Source: an uncultured Solirubrobacter sp.
GTDB taxonomy: Bacteria > Actinomycetota > Thermoleophilia > Solirubrobacterales > Solirubrobacteraceae
Direction: 5' to 3'
Assembly (NCBI GenBank): GCA_937871635.1
Contig: CALMNS010000256.1
Location: forward strand, 1-6,400
DNA: 6,400 nt
Shown here: piece by piece, positions 1 to 6,400 of the stretch
Layout: every line of letters begins with the position of its first letter
How positions within the stretch are numbered: position 1 is the stretch's first letter
Translations under genes and position numbers: made by a program
Notes under the pieces: generated by a model
Seen by the model: the letters and a program-made list of their open reading frames with translations, nothing else
What the model was told of the DNA's origin: nothing
Databases searched by the model: none

Positions 1-541
1 AGTTGAAGCGCGGGGTCGGGAACTGCGCCTTGAGGACGAGGGAGCGAAGGAGGCGCTCGGCGCCCTCGCGGGTGTAGCCGGGCGCTTCACTGAGGAGGGC
101 GTGCAGGCGGGCGCTGCCGCGGCGGCTTGAGGTGACCGGGATCCCGCGGTAGACGGTGCGCTCGTCGGGCGGGAGGTGGTTCGTGCGGCGCAGCCGCACG
201 CCGGCCGGCCCGCTGCGGTGGCGTCCCAAGCGCGGCACCACCGGCGGTCCCGGGGCCGCCGAGAGCGTCCTCCAGTGCTCGGCCGCGCTCCCACCGGCGA
301 GCCAGGCGTCCGGCTCGGCGGCGAGCACCGCCGCGAGGTGATGCTGGGCGGGGCTGAGCTCGCCGTGGCCGGCGAAGGAGACGCCGGGGTGGATGGGGCG
401 GAGACGGCCGCTGCGCACGCGGTCGTCGACGGCCGCGCTCGCCACCCCCACGCGGAGAAGCGACGCGCGAGTGACGACATCGTCGTCGCGGGCGGCGAAG
501 CGAGCGATGGCCGCCTCGGCGTGCACGTCGATGCGACCCAT
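1..541 (-). CDS. AbiEi-antitoxin-like / DUF559-type protein, 5' part, possibly internally deleted
   Basis: This minus-strand frame is open for 180 codons from an ATG at 541-539 to the left edge, so the C-terminus lies outside the window. The N-terminal part (about residues 8-56: IARFAARDDDVVTRASLLRV, then VRSGRLRPIHPGVSFAGH) follows the winged-helix pattern of the AbiEi-type antitoxin domain common in actinobacterial proteins that end in a DUF559, Vsr-like nuclease fold. Residues 69-92 (LAAVLAAEPDAWLAGGSAAEHW) and 133-138 (GIPVTS) also fit. The usual VARTLLDLA block after GIPVTS is absent, and the chain jumps to SRRGSARLHALLSE and TREGAERLLRSL, which normally lie about 40 residues further on, just before the nuclease domain. 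An in-frame internal deletion is therefore likely. No clear ribosome binding site precedes the ATG. The role of these solitary proteins is not settled; family membership is recognised by pattern only. Confidence 0.72.
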   Translation of the reverse strand, partial: MGRIDVHAEAAIARFAARDDDVVTRASLLRVGVASAAVDDRVRSGRLRPIHPGVSFAGHGELSPAQHHLAAVLAAEPDAWLAGGSAAEHWRTLSAAPGPPVVPRLGRHRSGPAGVRLRRTNHLPPDERTVYRGIPVTSSRRGSARLHALLSEAPGYTREGAERLLRSLVLKAQFPTPRFN

Positions 542-561
542 CAAGTCAGCCGAGCGGCTCG

Positions 562-637
562 GGCGGCATCGACGTGTCCCCGGACCCGTCGATGCCGCCT
601 TTGCCGCCGCGACGTAGGGACCGGCGGCATCGACGTG
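562..637. repeat. Inverted and direct repeat of GGCGGCATCGACG(TG)
   Basis: The 13-mer GGCGGCATCGACG at 562-574 is followed by its perfect inverted copy at 587-599, leaving a 12-base loop. A third copy, in direct orientation and extended to GGCGGCATCGACGTG, stands at 623-637 and matches 562-576 over 15 bases. An 11-base piece in inverse orientation (CACGTCGATGC, 524-534) lies in the first codons of the AbiEi-like gene. The first pair can form a stable hairpin just upstream of that gene. It could be an operator, an attenuator-like structure or a dispersed palindromic element; nothing in the window decides this. Confidence 0.75.
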
Positions 638-740
638 GCATCACCCACCCACCGTCTCACCCCCCCGCGCCGCGCACGGGCCAACCACGTCCAACTTGTC
701 TCACTCAATGCGCAGCTCCGGCGCGAAGCCGCCCTGTCGC

Positions 741-860
741 GCCGGGAAGCCGGCGTCAGCCAGGAGCCGGCGTCAGCCGGGAAGTCGGCGTCAGCCCGGA
801 AGTCGGCGTCAGCCGGGAAGTCGGCGTCAGCCGGGAAGTCGGCGTCAGCCGGGAAGTCGG
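741..860. repeat. Degenerate 18-bp tandem repeat array, about 6.7 copies
   Basis: The unit is GCCGGGAAGTCGGCGTCA. Exact copies start at 776, 812 and 830. The copy at 794 has one change (GCCCGG), the first at 741 has CCGG for TCGG, the one at 759 is 17 bases with changes, and a partial copy begins at 848. Degeneracy concentrated at the left end suggests growth by duplication on the right. Each unit contains CGGC-GTCA-GCCG and GCCG-GGAAGT-CGGC dyads, so the transcript could fold into alternating small hairpins. The array starts 13 bases past the stop codon of the agmatine deiminase gene, so it would lie in that gene's 3' untranslated region. It has no spacers and is not a CRISPR array. Confidence 0.9.
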
Positions 861-873
861 TAAGGGATGCGAG

Positions 874-1848
874 CTAGCCCGGCTCGGCGCGCGGGACCTG
901 CTGCGTGATGCAGTGCACGCCGCCCCCGCCGAGGGCGAGCGTGGTGCCGGGCACGCCGATCACCTCGCGCTCCGGCCACAGCGAGGCGAGCCGTGCGAGC
1001 GCGTCGGCGTCCGTCTCCGCCCCGCCGAGGGGCACGATCACCGCGCCGTTGCAGACGTAGAAGTTCGTGTACGGGACGACGGTCGGCGGGCCGTCGTGCT
1101 CCACGTAGGGCAGGAGCGGGAGCTCGACGACCTCGAGGCCCGCGGTGCGGGCGCGCTCGACGTTCTCGCGGGAGGCCGCCCAGTTCGGGTTGGACTCGTC
1201 CTCGACGGTCTGGATGAGCACCCGCCCCGGGCCGAGGAAGGCGGCGACGTTGTCGACGTGGCCGTCCGTGTCGTGGTCCTCAACGAGGCCCTGCCCGAGC
1301 CAGACGACCCGCGCGACGCCGAGGAACTCGACGAGCGCCGCCTCGATCTCCTCGCGCGAGCGCTCGGGATTGCGCGACGGATGCAGGAGGCACTGCTCCG
1401 TGGTCAGCAGCGTCCCCTCCCCGTCGACGGCGATCGAGCCGCCCTCGAGGATCAACGGCGCCTCGACCCGCTCCTCGCCGAGGTGGGCGAGGACGCGCGC
1501 CGCGAAGGCCGCGTCGTCTGCGTAGGGATGGAACTTCTCCCCCCAGGCGTTGAAGCCGAAGTCGACCCCCACCCGGCGGCCCTCGCCGGTGACGAAGATG
1601 GGGCCCGAGTCGCGCACCCAGGAGTCGTCGAGCGCGATGGGCACCACCTCGACCCCTTCGCCGCAGGCCGCCCGCGCCTCCTCGGCCTGCGCGGGCGACG
1701 CGGCCATGAGCACCGGCTCGAAGGCGGCGATGGCGTTGGCGATCTCCGCGTAGTCGGCCTTGGCCTGCGCGAAGTGCGCCTCCCACATGTCGGCCCGCGC
1801 GGGCCAGCCCATCAGGGTCCGCTCGTGCGGCGCCCACTCCGCCGGCAT
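874..1848 (-). CDS. aguA: Agmatine deiminase (agmatine iminohydrolase)
   Basis: This 324-residue enzyme is expected to hydrolyse agmatine to N-carbamoylputrescine and ammonia in the cytosol, a step from arginine-derived agmatine toward putrescine. It belongs to the guanidine-modifying (pentein-fold) superfamily. Motifs are intact: WVRDSGP at residues 77-83, LEGGSI at 134-139, the DTDGHVDN block at 193-200 with the catalytic-type His197, and the C-terminal GGGGVHCITQQ with nucleophile Cys313. The chain is only slightly shorter than usual for the family. I chose the ATG at 1848-1846 because family similarity begins at MPAEWAPHERTLMGWP; the frame stays open to 1995 but that extension is antisense-like filler overlapping the upstream gene. 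It starts 14 bases after the preceding gene's stop with no strong ribosome binding site, suggesting coupled translation. No N-carbamoylputrescine amidase (AguB) is present in the window. A related peptidyl-arginine deiminase is the main alternative. Confidence 0.9.
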   Translation of the reverse strand: MPAEWAPHERTLMGWPARADMWEAHFAQAKADYAEIANAIAAFEPVLMAASPAQAEEARAACGEGVEVVPIALDDSWVRDSGPIFVTGEGRRVGVDFGFNAWGEKFHPYADDAAFAARVLAHLGEERVEAPLILEGGSIAVDGEGTLLTTEQCLLHPSRNPERSREEIEAALVEFLGVARVVWLGQGLVEDHDTDGHVDNVAAFLGPGRVLIQTVEDESNPNWAASRENVERARTAGLEVVELPLLPYVEHDGPPTVVPYTNFYVCNGAVIVPLGGAETDADALARLASLWPEREVIGVPGTTLALGGGGVHCITQQVPRAEPG

Positions 1849-1862
1849 GGCGAGGCCGTGGC

Positions 1863-2243
1863 TCAGCGCGGCTTCGCCTTCGCCTTGCGCAGCCGGCCCC
1901 GCTCCTCCTGCTTCTCGACCACGTTCTGGATGAGTCGCAGGATCTCGGGCGGGCCCGACGCCTTCACGGTGCCCGACTCGAACGCCTCGCGCCACTGGCG
2001 GACCTTGCCCTCCGCGGCGAGCTCGTTGAAGTGCGAGCGCGGCACGGAGAGCCGGACCTTCGCGTCGGAGGCGATGTCCTTGGTGATCTTCGGGCCGGGG
2101 ACCTCGACCCGGAAGAGCTGCACGTCTCCCCGGCCGCGCAGCTCGAGCTCCGTGACCAGCTTGAGCTGGGCGAGCGCCGGCACCTCCGCCTGGAAGTTGG
2201 AGATCGCCCGCTCGATCAGGGCCTTGGTCTCGACGGTGGACAC
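1863..2243 (-). CDS. Small conserved protein, possible SCP-2-like (sterol carrier) fold
   Basis: This 126-residue soluble protein starts at GTG (2243-2241) and ends 14 bases before the agmatine deiminase start, so the two probably form an operon. I do not recognise it with certainty. The pattern of an early amphipathic helix (TKALIERAISNF), a strand-rich middle (LKLVTELELRGRGDVQLFRVEV) and a C-terminal run (FNELAAEGKVRQWREAFESG, then KASGPPEILRLIQNVVE) recalls SCP-2-type lipid-binding domains, in which a similar helix and a 'G.P..ilrli' stretch occur. The tail (residues 111-126) is strongly basic and probably disordered. No signal peptide or membrane helix is seen. The GTG start has AAGG 8 bases upstream, which also overlaps a TAAGGT -10-like hexamer. 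A functional link to agmatine metabolism is suggested only by position. Confidence 0.72.
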   Translation of the reverse strand: MSTVETKALIERAISNFQAEVPALAQLKLVTELELRGRGDVQLFRVEVPGPKITKDIASDAKVRLSVPRSHFNELAAEGKVRQWREAFESGTVKASGPPEILRLIQNVVEKQEERGRLRKAKAKPR

Positions 2244-2339
2244 GGCCCCAACCTTACGTCACCGCACGGCCGCCGTGGAGAGGCGGCCCGGGGCGCCGGG
2301 CCGCGGCTCGAAGGCCGCCGCCGCGGGTAGCCGAGGGCC
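2244..2339. promoter_or_regulatory. Divergent control region with GC-only hairpin
   Basis: These 96 bases separate two divergently oriented genes and must hold at least the promoter of the minus-strand pair. On the minus strand, TAAGGT (complement of 2251-2256) fits the TANNNT -10 pattern and ends 7 bases before the GTG start at 2243, the spacing of leaderless actinobacterial transcripts; no good -35 element is visible. A perfect 9-bp stem, GCGGCCCGG at 2283-2291 and CCGGGCCGC at 2296-2304, with a 4-base loop, lies in the middle. It could be an operator, but such palindromes also arise by chance in DNA this GC-rich. Confidence 0.4.
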
Positions 2340-2669
2340 ATGTCCGTCGCCTTGCGCCTGCTGGGCTCCGGCCTGCTCATCGCCGTCGCCCAGTGGGCGC
2401 TCGCCCTCGCCAGCCTCCTGGCCATGGGCCTCGAGCCGACGACCTGGTGGCTCGCGCTGTCCGGCGTCCTGACCGTGGTGGTGAGCGTGGTCACCTACCG
2501 GCTCCTCGTCCACCGCCCCGATGAGCCGACGCGAGAGGACGAGGACGATGACGGCGGCGGTGGTGGCCCGCCGCCGGACGATCCCGAGCCGCCCTGGTGG
2601 CCCGAGTTCGAGCGCGCCTTCCGCGCGCACGCCGCCCGGCCACGCGACGGCGAGCGGGGTCCCGCTTGA
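2340..2669 (+). CDS. Small two-helix membrane protein with acidic linker and PPWWPEFE tail
   Basis: This 109-residue protein of unknown function has two hydrophobic segments (about residues 4-29 and 35-57), a positively charged boundary (YRLLVHRP), a very acidic and glycine-rich linker (residues 61-76), then PPPDDPEPPWWPEFERAFRAHA. The first segment may be a membrane anchor or an uncleaved signal. Both termini are likely cytoplasmic if the basic residues after helix 2 face inward. The Trp-Trp-Pro-Glu-Phe-Glu motif followed by an amphipathic helix looks like a binding module and suggests the frame is truly coding. The ATG is preceded by GAGGG only 2 bases away, so the site is poor and the start is not certain. 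It stands divergent from the deiminase pair. Its stop codon lies inside the -35 element of the downstream operon promoter, so readthrough into the permease is possible. A minus-strand frame over the same bases looks like a shadow. Confidence 0.68.
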   Translation: MSVALRLLGSGLLIAVAQWALALASLLAMGLEPTTWWLALSGVLTVVVSVVTYRLLVHRPDEPTREDEDDDGGGGGPPPDDPEPPWWPEFERAFRAHAARPRDGERGPA

Positions 2670-2695
2670 CGGGAGCGAGTCGCCGGACATAGGCT
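2666..2695 (+). promoter_or_regulatory. Sigma70/SigA-type promoter of the amine operon
   Basis: TTGACG at 2666-2671 and TAGGCT at 2690-2695 are separated by 18 bases and match the housekeeping consensus well (5 of 6 at -35; TANNNT at -10). Transcription would start near 2702, giving a leader of about 60 bases before the permease ATG. The -35 element contains the TGA stop (2667-2669) of the preceding gene. Good matches like this are uncommon in such GC-rich DNA, which supports the call. Confidence 0.6.
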
Positions 2696-2709
2696 GCGCT
2701 CCCCGGAGT

Positions 2710-2734
2710 CAAAGGATCATGCAGCACACCTTTG
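2710..2734 (+). promoter_or_regulatory. Inverted repeat in the operon leader, possible operator
   Basis: CAAAGG at 2710-2715 and CCTTTG at 2729-2734 form a perfect 6-bp inverted repeat around 13 bases. TGCA occurs at 2720-2723 and again at 2733-2736. The element sits just downstream of the predicted transcription start and is distinctly less GC-rich than its surroundings, as a repressor site or small leader hairpin could be. No known operator consensus is recognised. Confidence 0.3.
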
Positions 2735-2744
2735 CAGGCCACAC

Positions 2745-2755
2745 GAGGGAGAGGG
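2745..2755 (+). promoter_or_regulatory. Strong ribosome binding site of the permease gene
   Basis: The purine run GAGGGAGAGGG ends 7 bases before the ATG at 2763 and contains both GGAG and GAGG, complementary to the 16S anti-Shine-Dalgarno end. It is by far the best site in the window and fixes the start of the permease. Confidence 0.8.
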
Positions 2756-2762
2756 ACAGCGG

Positions 2763-4183
<1,421 letters not shown>

Positions 4184-4184
<1 letters not shown>

Positions 4185-5524
4185 TGCCCGCGCTCGAGCT
4201 CGACGCGCTGCGCGCCTCGGTGCAGGCCGGCGAGGTCGACACGGTGATCCTGGCCATGACCGACATGCAGGGCCGGCTGCAGGGCAAGCGGCTGACCGGC
4301 CGGCACTTCGTCGAGGACGTGGTCGGCGAGGCGGCCGAGGGCTGCAACTACCTGCTGGCCGTCGACGTCGAGATGAACACCGTCGAGGGGTTCTCCATGA
4401 CGTCGTGGTCGGCGGGCTACGGCGACTTCGTCTTCCGGCCCGACCTCGCGACCCTGCGCCCGATCCCCTGGCACCCGGGGACCGTGCTGTGCCTCGCCGA
4501 CCTCGAGTGGGACGGCGGCGAGCCGGTGGTCGCCTCCCCGCGGCAGGTGCTGCGGCGCCAGCTCGACCGCCTCGCCGAGAGCGGCTGGAGCGCCCAGGCG
4601 GCGACCGAGCTCGAGTTCTACGTCTTCCGCGACACCTACGAGGCGGCCTGGCACAAGCGCTACTCAGACCTCGAGCCGGCCAACCTCTACAACGTCGACT
4701 ACTCGATCCTGGGGACCTCGCGGATCGAGCCGCTCCTGCACCGGATCCGCTCCGGGATGGAAGGCGCCGGCATGACGGTGGAGGACTCCAAGGGCGAGTG
4801 CTTCCCGGGCCAGCAGGAGGTCAACCTCAAGTACGACGACGCCCTGGGCGCCGCTGACGCCCACGTCGTCTACAAGAACGGCGCCAAGGAGATCGCCGCC
4901 CAGGAGGGCATGGCGCTGAGCTTCATGGCGAAGTTCGACGAGCGCGAGGGCAACTCGTGCCACATCCACCTGTCGCTGCGCGAGCAGGACGGCGGGGCGC
5001 CCGTCTTCGAGGACTCGCCGGAGGTCTGGGACGGGTTCGTGGCCGGGGTGCTGGCCGGCCTGCGCGAGATGACGCTGCTCTTCGCGCCGAACGTCAACTC
5101 CTACAAGCGTTACGCCGCGGGCTCCTTCGCGCCGACCGCCGTGGCGTGGGGGCACGACAACCGCACGTGCTCGTTGCGGGCGGTGGGCCACGGTGCGGCC
5201 AAGCGGATCGAGAACCGCGTGCCGGGCGGGGACGTCAACCCGTACATGGCGCTGAGCGGGATGATCGCCGCGGGGCTCGCCGGGGTGGAGCAGGGGCTCG
5301 AGCTCGAGCCGGCGTTCGAGGGCAACGCCTACGAGGCCGACAAGCCCGTGGTCCCCGGGACCCTGCGCGAGGCGCGCGACCTGTTCGCGGGCTCGGCGCT
5401 GGCCCGGGCCGCGCTGGGCGACGAGGTCGTCGACCACTACGTCAACGCCGCCGACGTCGAGCTGGCCGCCTTCGAGTCGGCGGTGACCGACTGGGAGCGC
5501 TTCCGGGGCTTCGAGCGGCTGTGA
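4184..5524 (+). CDS. Gamma-glutamylamine synthetase (glutamine synthetase-like, PuuA/GlnA4 type)
   Basis: This 446-residue cytosolic enzyme is expected to join glutamate to an amine using ATP, giving a gamma-glutamylamide. The N-terminal beta-grasp part includes DMQGRLQGKRL (residues 27-37). The catalytic core has TELEFY (141-146), GECFPGQQEVNL (204-215, metal ligands around Glu205 and Glu212), GNSCHIHLSL (256-265, His260 and His262), NSYKR (305-309), WGHDNR (322-327) and RIENRVPGGDVNPY (341-354). The C-terminus (GNAYEADKPVVPGTLREARD, then ALGDEVVDHYV and AVTDWERFRGFER) is that of the PuuA-like branch. It lacks the NLYxLPPEE surroundings of the adenylylation site of ammonia-assimilating GlnA. 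Start and preceding stop share TGATG, implying coupled translation. The next gene starts inside its stop codon. The substrate could be putrescine or other polyamines (PuuA, GlnA3), ethanolamine (GlnA4) or another monoamine (as with IpuC); the neighbouring permease favours ethanolamine. Confidence 0.88.
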
Positions 5525-6273
5525 CCCCGAAGCCGGTGATCGGGATCTGCACCGCCCTCGAGCGGGCGCGCTGGGGCGTGTGGGACGACCGCGCCGCGCT
5601 GCTGCCGTACTCCTACGTCCGCGCGGTCTCGGCGGCCGGCGGGGTCCCCATCCTGCTCGCGCCGGACCCGGCGATCACCGCGGAGCCCGACGCGGTGCTC
5701 GACCTCCTCGACGGCCTGCTCCTGGCGGGCGGCGCGGACGTCGATCCCTCGCGCTACGGCGCCACGGCGCACCCGGAGACCAAGGGCACGGTCCCGGACC
5801 GCGACGACTTCGAGATCGCCCTGTCGCGAGCGGCGCTCGGCCGGCGCCTGCCGGTGCTCGGGATCTGCCGCGGGATGCAGATCCTCAACGTGGCCCGCGG
5901 CGGGACGCTCACCCAGCACCTGCCCGACGACCTCGGCCACGAGGACCATCGCCACACGCCCGGCTCGTTCGGCGACCACGACGTCGAGCTCACCCCGGGA
6001 TCGCTGGCCGAGCGGGCGGCGAAGGAGGCCCGTCACCCGACGAAGTCCCACCACCACCAGGCGGTGGCCGAGCTCGGCGAGGGCTGGGTGGTCACGGGCC
6101 GCGCGACGCTCGACGAGCTGCCGGAGGCGATCGAGGACCCGTCGTGCGGCTATGCGCTGGGCGTGCAGTGGCACCCCGAGGCCGACCCCGGCTCGCCCGT
6201 GATCGCCTCGCTGGTGCGGGCGGCCGCCCAGGGGCCCGACGGGGCGGCCGAAGCGGGGGTGCAGGCGGCGTGA
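5521..6273 (+). CDS. puuD: Gamma-glutamyl hydrolase, class I glutamine amidotransferase-like (PuuD type)
   Basis: This 250-residue cytosolic hydrolase is expected to split a gamma-glutamyl amide, releasing glutamate and the processed amine (GABA in the E. coli Puu pathway). It begins IGICTALERARWGVWDD and carries LLAGGADVDPSRYG (residues 68-80), the nucleophile elbow GICRGMQ with Cys116, the SHHHQAV block (176-182) and the catalytic GVQWHPE with His218 and Glu220, which together mark the C26/PuuD-like family. Length is normal for the family. The GTG start at 5521 overlaps the stop of the ligase gene by four bases (GTGA), so translation is probably coupled; the frame is open further upstream, but that is a shadow of the ligase gene. 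In this operon it would remove the glutamyl group that the upstream ligase added. The symbol is given by family; the actual substrate depends on the amine used. Confidence 0.88.
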   Translation: MTPKPVIGICTALERARWGVWDDRAALLPYSYVRAVSAAGGVPILLAPDPAITAEPDAVLDLLDGLLLAGGADVDPSRYGATAHPETKGTVPDRDDFEIALSRAALGRRLPVLGICRGMQILNVARGGTLTQHLPDDLGHEDHRHTPGSFGDHDVELTPGSLAERAAKEARHPTKSHHHQAVAELGEGWVVTGRATLDELPEAIEDPSCGYALGVQWHPEADPGSPVIASLVRAAAQGPDGAAEAGVQAA

Positions 6274-6301
6274 GCGCTCGCCCCGGAACGCCGGTGCTCG
6301 T

Positions 6302-6400
6302 GTGAGCACGCTGACCGTCCTCGAGCCGGCCACCGAGGGTGTGCTGGCGGAGATCCCGCGGGCCGACGAGGAGGCCGCCGACGCCGCCGTCGCCCGGGGT
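6302..6400 (+). CDS. Aldehyde dehydrogenase, N-terminal fragment cut by the right edge
   Basis: The last 33 codons read VSTLTVLEPATEGVLAEIPR and ADEEAADAAVARG, the usual N-terminal opening of NAD(P)-dependent aldehyde dehydrogenases (family pattern: 'vinPATgevlaevp.a...dvdaAv..A'). The catalytic domain lies outside the window. The GTG at 6302-6304 is the only start codon in this frame after the previous gene ends, 28 bases after that stop; no strong ribosome binding site is seen, the nearest purine run being GGAA near 6286. In the operon it would oxidise the gamma-glutamyl aminoaldehyde to the acid before the PuuD-type hydrolase acts, the role of PuuC in E. coli. The fragment is short, so the family call rests on the opening motif plus context. 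Confidence 0.75.
   Translation, partial: MSTLTVLEPATEGVLAEIPRADEEAADAAVARG

Larger units (their letters stand above)
542..873. other. Gene-free intergenic stretch carrying two repeat families
   Basis: These 332 bases separate the start of the AbiEi-like gene from the stop of the agmatine deiminase gene, both on the minus strand. I see no convincing gene here. The stretch holds an inverted/direct repeat group (562-637) and an 18-bp tandem array (741-860). The part between them (about 638-740) is somewhat less GC-rich, includes a C7 run near 660, and shows no promoter I can defend. Any promoter of the AbiEi-like gene should lie in this stretch. Confidence 0.7.

Noticed and set aside
741..860. 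CRISPR array
   Set aside because: The repeats are directly abutting 18-mers with no spacers, and no cas gene is present.
176..877. A 233-residue plus-strand protein ending in SAGKSA repeats
   Set aside because: It is antisense to the AbiEi-like gene and then reads through intergenic repeats; the repetitive tail is a by-product of the 18-bp array.
1849..1995. N-terminal extension of agmatine deiminase to the ATG at 1995
   Set aside because: The extra 49 residues have no family similarity and would overlap the coding end of the upstream gene by 133 bases.
574..2472. A 632-residue plus-strand frame
   Set aside because: It is antisense to the agmatine deiminase and SCP-2-like genes, is rich in Arg, Glu and Val without any domain, and crosses the tandem repeat and the divergent control region.
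6270..6305. An 11-codon leader peptide frame (GTG at 6270 to TGA at 6303) before the aldehyde dehydrogenase
   Set aside because: It overlaps the hydrolase stop and could couple translation, but such short open frames are expected by chance and it has no other support.

Overview
The window is very GC-rich DNA (roughly 70% or more by eye) with strong G/C bias at third codon positions, GTG as well as ATG starts, and tightly packed genes. Protein style points to a high-GC actinobacterium, possibly of the Solirubrobacter/Thermoleophilia type; this placement is inference from protein look and cannot be proven here.

Left part (1-2243), all genes on the minus strand: the 5' part of an AbiEi-antitoxin-like/DUF559-type protein that runs off the left edge (1-541); a 332-base gene-free stretch with two repeat families, an inverted/direct repeat built on GGCGGCATCGACGTG and a degenerate 18-bp tandem array; agmatine deiminase (874-1848); and a small conserved protein with SCP-2-like features (1863-2243) that precedes the deiminase in an apparent two-gene operon. 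A short divergent control region (2244-2339) separates this side from the plus-strand side.

Right part (2340-6400), all plus strand: a small two-helix membrane protein (2340-2669), then a recognisable promoter (TTGACG, 18-bp spacer, TAGGCT) and a strong ribosome binding site ahead of a catabolic operon. The operon encodes an ethanolamine-permease-type APC transporter, a glutamine-synthetase-like gamma-glutamylamine ligase, a class I amidotransferase-like gamma-glutamyl hydrolase (PuuD type) and, cut by the right edge, an aldehyde dehydrogenase. The first three genes overlap by 1 and 4 bases, implying translational coupling.

Together the operon reads as amine import, gamma-glutamylation, oxidation of the resulting aldehyde, and release of glutamate: the logic of the E. 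coli Puu putrescine pathway. The transporter, however, looks like an ethanolamine carrier, so the substrate may be ethanolamine or another small monoamine, as described for Streptomyces GlnA4. The agmatine deiminase across the divergent region keeps a polyamine role possible. No amine oxidase or alcohol dehydrogenase, no regulator, no N-carbamoylputrescine amidase, no RNA gene, no CRISPR array and no insertion sequence is visible in the window.
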